Positions 59,946-64,000 of a stretch of DNA of 64,000 nt are shown here, piece after piece; the stretch's first letter is position 1; each line of letters opens with the position of its first letter. This DNA is from Gordionus sp. m RMFG-2023. Taxonomy: Eukaryota > Nematomorpha > Gordioida > Chordodea > Parachordodidae. The position numbers and the translations under genes were made by a program. The notes under the pieces are model-generated. The model worked only from the letters and a program-made list of their open reading frames with translations. It ran no database searches and was not told the DNA's origin. Location: NCBI RefSeq assembly GCF_954871325.1, contig NW_027050885.1:310001-374000 (forward strand). The letters run 5' to 3'.

Positions 59946-60232
59946 TCTGAAACATACGTAAAAATGCTTATCACGCGAAAATATAATAAATCCCTTAGAA
60001 GGGATTTTAAAATTATAAAAAAACTTAAGAGATATTAAGGGTTAAATCATTGCGTTACGGTTAGGGTTATAGGGTTAAGGTTAGGGTTAGGGTTAGTGTT
60101 AGGGTTAGGGTTAAGGTTAGTGTTAGATTTAGGGTTAGTAATAGTATTAAATATATAGAATATAATAAGATTATTTTGAAATTATTTTTCTAAGTTCATA
60201 AAGTATATATTATAGTGTTTTTTATATATATA
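59607..60232 (+). repeat. L plus one monomer, copy of 27767-28392
   Basis: Monomer starts: 59607 (L) and 59946. With the following L at 60233 it matches 27767-28730 at an offset of 31840 bp, including the TTTTGAAATTATTTTTC tail that precedes the second L. Confidence 0.86.
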
Positions 60233-60570
60233 TGTGAAATATAAGTAAAAATGCTATCACGTAAAAATTTAATAAAATCCTTTAAAGGGATTTTAAACGT
60301 TAAACCATCATAACCTAATAAACACCTTCTAGTAGGTAAAATATAAAAAAACTCAAGGGATATTAAGGGTTAAATATTTGGGTTAGGGTTAAGGTTAGTA
60401 AATGTTTAAAATATATAGAATATATTAAATCATTTTAAAATTATTTTTCAACGTATCTAGTTTAAAGAACTATAGGAATTAATCTCTTTTAAGACATTAT
60501 ATATTATTAGTAAATTAATAAATAATAGTAAGTTCTTAAAGTAAATATTAAAGTGTTTTTTATATAAATA
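60233..60570 (+). repeat. L monomer 24, first monomer of super-HOR copy 3
   Basis: 338 bp. Haplotype GCTATCACGT / ATTAAGGG / CAACG / AGTTCTT, ending TATAAATATCTG. Confidence 0.9.
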
Positions 60571-61672
60571 TCTGAAACATACGTAAAAATGCTTATCACG
60601 CGAAAATATAATAAATCCCTTAGAAGGGATTTTAAAATTATAAAAAAACTCAAGAGATATTAAGGGTTAAATCATTGCGTTACGGTTAGGGTTATAGGGT
60701 TAAGGTTAGGGTTAGGGTTAGTGTTAGGGTTAGGGTTAAGGTTAGTGTTAGATTTAGGGTTAGTAATAGTATTAAATATATAGAATATAATAAGATTATT
60801 TTAAAATTATTTTTCTAAGTTCATAAAGTATATATTAAAGTGTTTTATATATATATATATGTGAAACATACGTAAAAATGCTTATCACGCGAAAATATAA
60901 TAAATCCCATAGAAGGGATTTTAAAAATATAAAAAAACTCAAGAGATATTAAGGGTAAATTATTGGGTTAGGGTTAGGGTTAGAGGGTTTAGGTAGGTTA
61001 GGGTTAAGGTTTGTGTTAGATTTAGGGTTAGTAATAGTATTATATATATATAATATAAATAGAATATTTTAAAATTATTTTTCTAAGTTCATAAAGTATA
61101 TATTAAAGTGTATTTTATATATATATCTGAAACATACGTAAAAATGCTTATCACGCGAAAATATAATAAATCCCTTTCAAGGAATTTTAAAAATATTAAA
61201 AACTCACGAGATATTAAGGGTTAAATCATTGGGTTAGGGTTAGGGTTAGAGGTTTAAGGTTAAGGTTAGGGTTAGTGTTAGGGTTAGGGTTAAGGTTAGT
61301 GTTAGATTTAGGGTTAGTAATAGTATTAAATATATAGAATATAATAAGATTAATTTAAAATTATTTTTCTAAGTTCATAAAGCATATATTAAAGTGTTTT
61401 ATATATATATATGTGAAACATACGTAAAAATGCTTATCACGTGAAAATATAAAAAAACCCATTCAAGGAATTTTAAAAATATAAAAAAACTCAAGGGATA
61501 TTAAGGCTTAAATCATTGAGTTAGGGTTAGGGTTAGAGGGTTAAGGTTAGAGTTAGGGTTAGTGTTAGATTTAGGTTTAGTAATAGTATTAAATATATAG
61601 AATATAATAAGATTATTTTAAAATTATTTTTCTAAGTTCATAAAGTATATATTAGTGTTTTTTATATATATA

Positions 61673-61830
61673 TGTAAAACATATGTAAAAATGCTTACCA
61701 CGTGAAAATATAATAAAACCCTTCAAGGGGTTAGTAATAGTATTAAATATATAGAATATAATAAGATTATTTTAAAATTTATTTTCTAAGTTCATAAAGT
61801 ATATATTAAAGTGTTTTATATATATTTATA
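61673..61830 (+). repeat. Truncated 158 bp monomer, copy 7
   Basis: Same join; tail CTAAGTTCAT; 27960 bp right of copy 3. Confidence 0.92.
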
Positions 61831-64000
61831 TGTGAAACATACGTAAAAATGCTTATCACGTGAAAATATAATAAAACCCTTTCAAGGAATTTTAAAAATA
61901 TAAAAAAACTCAAGGGATATTAAGGGTTAAATCATTGAGTTAGGGTTAGGGTTAGAGGGTTAAGGTTAGGGTTAGGGTTAGGGTTAGTGTTTTAGGGTTA
62001 GGGTTAGTGTTAGATTTAGGGTTAGTAATAGTATTGAATATATAGAATATAATAAGAATAGTTAAAAATTATTTTTATAAGTTCATTAAGTATATATTAA
62101 AGTGTTTTTTATATATATATCTGAAACATACGTAAAAATGCTTATCACGCGAAAATATAATAAATCCCTTACAAGGGATTTTAAAAATATAAAAAAACTC
62201 AAGAGATATTAAGGGTTAAATCATTCGGTTAGGGTTATGGTTAGGGGGTTAGGGTTAGGGTTAGTGTTAGGGTTAAGGTTAGTGTTAGATTTAGGGTTAG
62301 TAATAGTATTAAATATAAAGAATATAATAAGATTATTTTAAAATTATTTTTCTAAGTTCATAAAGTATATATTAAAGTGTTTTATATATATATATATGTG
62401 AAACATACGTAAAAATGCTTATCACGCGAAAATATAATAAATCCCATAGAAGGGATTTTAAAAATATAAAAAAACTCAAGAGATATTAAGGGTAAATCAT
62501 TGGGTTAGGGTTAGGGTTAGAGGGTTAAGGTTAGGGTTAGGGTTAAGGTTTGTGTTAGATTTAGGGTTAGTAATAGTATTATATATATATAATATAAATA
62601 GAATATTTTAAAATTATTTTTCTAAGTTCATAAAGTATATATTAAAGTGTTTTTTATATATATATCTGAAACATACGTAAAAATGCTTATCACGCGAAAA
62701 TATAATAAATCCCTTTCAAGGAATTTTAAAAATATTAAAAACTCACGAGATATTAAGGGTTAAATCATTGGGTTAGGGTTAGGGTTAGGGTTAGAGGTTT
62801 AAGGTTAAGGTTAGGGTTAGTGTTAGGGTTAAGGTTAGTGTTAGATTTAGGGTTAGTAATAGTATTAAATATATAGAATATAATAAGATTATTTTAAAAT
62901 TTATTTTCTAAGTTCATAAAGTATATATTAAAGTGTTTTATATATATTTATATGTGAAACATACGTAAAAATGCTTATCACGTGAAAATATAATAAAACC
63001 CTTTCAAGGAATTTTAAAAATATAAAAAAACTCAAGGGATATTAAGGGTTAAATCATTGAGTTAGGGTTAGGGTTAGAGGGTTAAGGTTAGGGTTAGGGT
63101 TAGGGTTAGTGTTTTAGGGTTAGGGTTAGTGTTAGATTTAGGGTTAGTAATAGTATTGAATATATAGAATATAATAAGAATAGTTAAAAATTATTTTTAT
63201 AAGTTCATAAAGTATATATTAAAGTGTTTTTTATATATATATGTGAAACATACGTAAAAATGCTTATCACGTGAAAATATAAAAAAACCCATTCAAGGAA
63301 TTTTAAAAATATAAAAAAACTCAAGGGATATTAAGGCTTAAATCATTGAGTTAGGGTTAGGGTTAGAGGGTTAAGGTTAGAGTTAGGGTTAGTGTTGGGG
63401 TTAGGGTTAGTGTTAGATTTAGGTTTAGTAATAGTATTAAATATATAGAATATAATAAGATTATTTTAAAATTATTTTTCTAAGTTCATAAAGTATATAT
63501 TAGTGTTTTTTATATATATATGTAAAACATATGTAAAAATGCTTACCACGTGAAAATATAATAAAACCCTTCAAGGGATTTTTAAAATTTAAAAAAACTC
63601 AAGAGATATTAAGGGTTAATTCATTGGGTTAGGGTTAGGGTTAGAGGGTTAAGGTTAGGGTTAGTGTTAGGGTTAGTGTTAGATATAGGGTTAGTAATAG
63701 TATTAAATATATAGAATATAATAAGATTATTTTAAAATTATTTTTCTAAGTTCATAAAGTATATATTAAAGTGTTTTATATATATATATGTGAAACATAC
63801 GTAAAAATGCTTATCACGTAAAAATTTAATAAAATCCTTGAAAGGTATTTTAAAAATATAAAAAAACTCAAGGGATATTAAGGGTTAAATCATTGAGTTA
63901 GGGTTAGGGTTAGAGGGTTAAGAGGGTTAGTGTTAGGGTTAGTGTTTTAGGGTTAGGGTTAGTGTTAGATTTAGGGTTAGTAATAGTATTAAATATATAG

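Larger units (their letters stand above)
1..64000 (+). repeat. Subtelomere-like satellite array, monomer about 282 bp
   Basis: The whole window is head-to-tail satellite. I located 227 monomer starts by the anchor TGTG/TCTG/TGTA followed by AAACATACG or a close variant. The 226 complete monomers span 1-63788, so the mean is about 282 bp; lengths run from 158 to 339 bp with most between 261 and 295. Every monomer has the same orientation, and TTAGGG reads 5' to 3' on the plus strand throughout. On the plus strand the first 45 bases or so of a regular monomer hold stops in all three frames, so no long forward frame can exist. Subtelomeric satellites with embedded degenerate telomere repeats are known in many eukaryotes; that this one is subtelomeric is inferred from the TTAGGG content, because no chromosome end is visible. 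Individual monomer starts are listed under the block entries. Confidence 0.97.
60233..64000 (+). repeat. Third, partial super-HOR copy, cut by the window end
   Basis: Monomer starts: 60233 (L), 60571, 60860, 61126, 61412, 61673 (158 bp), 61831, 62120, 62397, 62665, 62953, 63242, 63521, 63789 (partial, 212 bp). It matches 32272-36040 at an offset of 27960 bp, including AAATATAAAGAAT at about 62310. It is a mosaic: near 63915 it has AGAGGGTTAGTG as in copy 1 (AGTAGGG in copy 2), while in the 62665 monomer it has the extra GGGTTA of copy 2 but not the GGTTATTG shared by copies 1 and 2. Confidence 0.88.

Noticed and set aside
1-64000. Possible open reading frames across monomers
   Set aside because: On plus, the first 45 bases of a regular monomer contain stops in all three frames. 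On minus, some frames stay open through the CCCTAA-like block, but this only reflects the hexamer period; there is no start context, codon bias or conserved frame, and monomer lengths vary by non-multiples of three.
1-64000. A true terminal telomere
   Set aside because: Pure TTAGGG runs are at most about four units and are embedded in 280 bp monomers with degenerate hexamers. This is telomere-like satellite, not a telomere tract.
1-64000. CRISPR-like repeat-spacer array because of the constant anchor of about 28 bp
   Set aside because: The sequence between anchors is itself repetitive, about 250 bp long and homologous in every unit; there are no unique spacers, leader or cas genes.
1-64000. 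Centromeric satellite
   Set aside because: CDEI-like sites and HOR structure could fit, but the TTAGGG-like block in almost every monomer points more to a subtelomeric or interstitial telomeric satellite; no CENP-B-box-like motif was recognised.
1-64000. tRNA, rRNA, other structured RNA genes, promoters or terminators
   Set aside because: No such signature was seen; the short hairpin at CCCTT/AAGGG lies within a satellite monomer and is followed by an A-rich, not T-rich, tract on plus.

Overview
This 64 kb window is a single uninterrupted tandem satellite array. I found no protein-coding gene, no structural RNA gene and no recognisable transposon on either strand. All alignments, offsets and unit counts here were made by eye from the sequence.

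Organism: the DNA is a eukaryotic satellite, very AT-rich (about 26% GC in one monomer that I counted). Each monomer carries a block of canonical and degenerate TTAGGG repeats. This suggests a eukaryote with vertebrate-type TTAGGG telomeres (many animals, many fungi, some protists) and a subtelomeric or interstitial location. Nothing in the window fixes the taxon.

Monomer: 227 head-to-tail monomers start in the window, 226 of them complete (mean about 282 bp), all in one orientation. The order within a monomer is: an anchor (TGTG or TCTG followed by AAACATACG, then a CACGYG site); an inverted repeat around CCCTT/AAGGG; an A-rich segment; a C-free half made of the telomere-like block and an AT-rich tail; a conserved TAAGTTCATAAAG-type segment; and a short TA run. 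Twenty-four monomers are a long variant (L, 338-339 bp) with two extra segments and a reduced telomere-like block. Seven are a 158 bp truncated variant.

Layout: 1-5184 holds two copies of a roughly 2.9/2.3 kb higher-order repeat (HOR), with a partial third copy at 5185-6119. 5732-7961 is a three-monomer HOR (828-834 bp). 7962-8551 is a 295 bp doublet. 8552-14486 is a mixed region. 14487-18732 is a 15-monomer block that reappears about 41.2 kb away at 55673-59606. 18733-19626 is a linker. 19627-32271 and 32272-44924 are two near-identical copies of a 45-monomer, 12.65 kb super-HOR. 44925-55672 is reshuffled super-HOR material, including a 12-monomer, 3.28 kb segment present twice. 59607-60232 repeats an L-led pair, and a third partial super-HOR copy runs from 60233 to the end.

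Interpretation: the array shows expansion and homogenisation at several nested scales (monomer, 3-10 monomers, 45 monomers, tens of kb), as expected from unequal exchange and conversion. Several switch points fall inside L monomers. I see no hidden gene system. The features most worth following are the nested HOR architecture, the L monomers as possible exchange sites, the C-free G-strand half of each monomer, and the conserved CACGTG and CCCTT/AAGGG palindromes beside telomere-like DNA.
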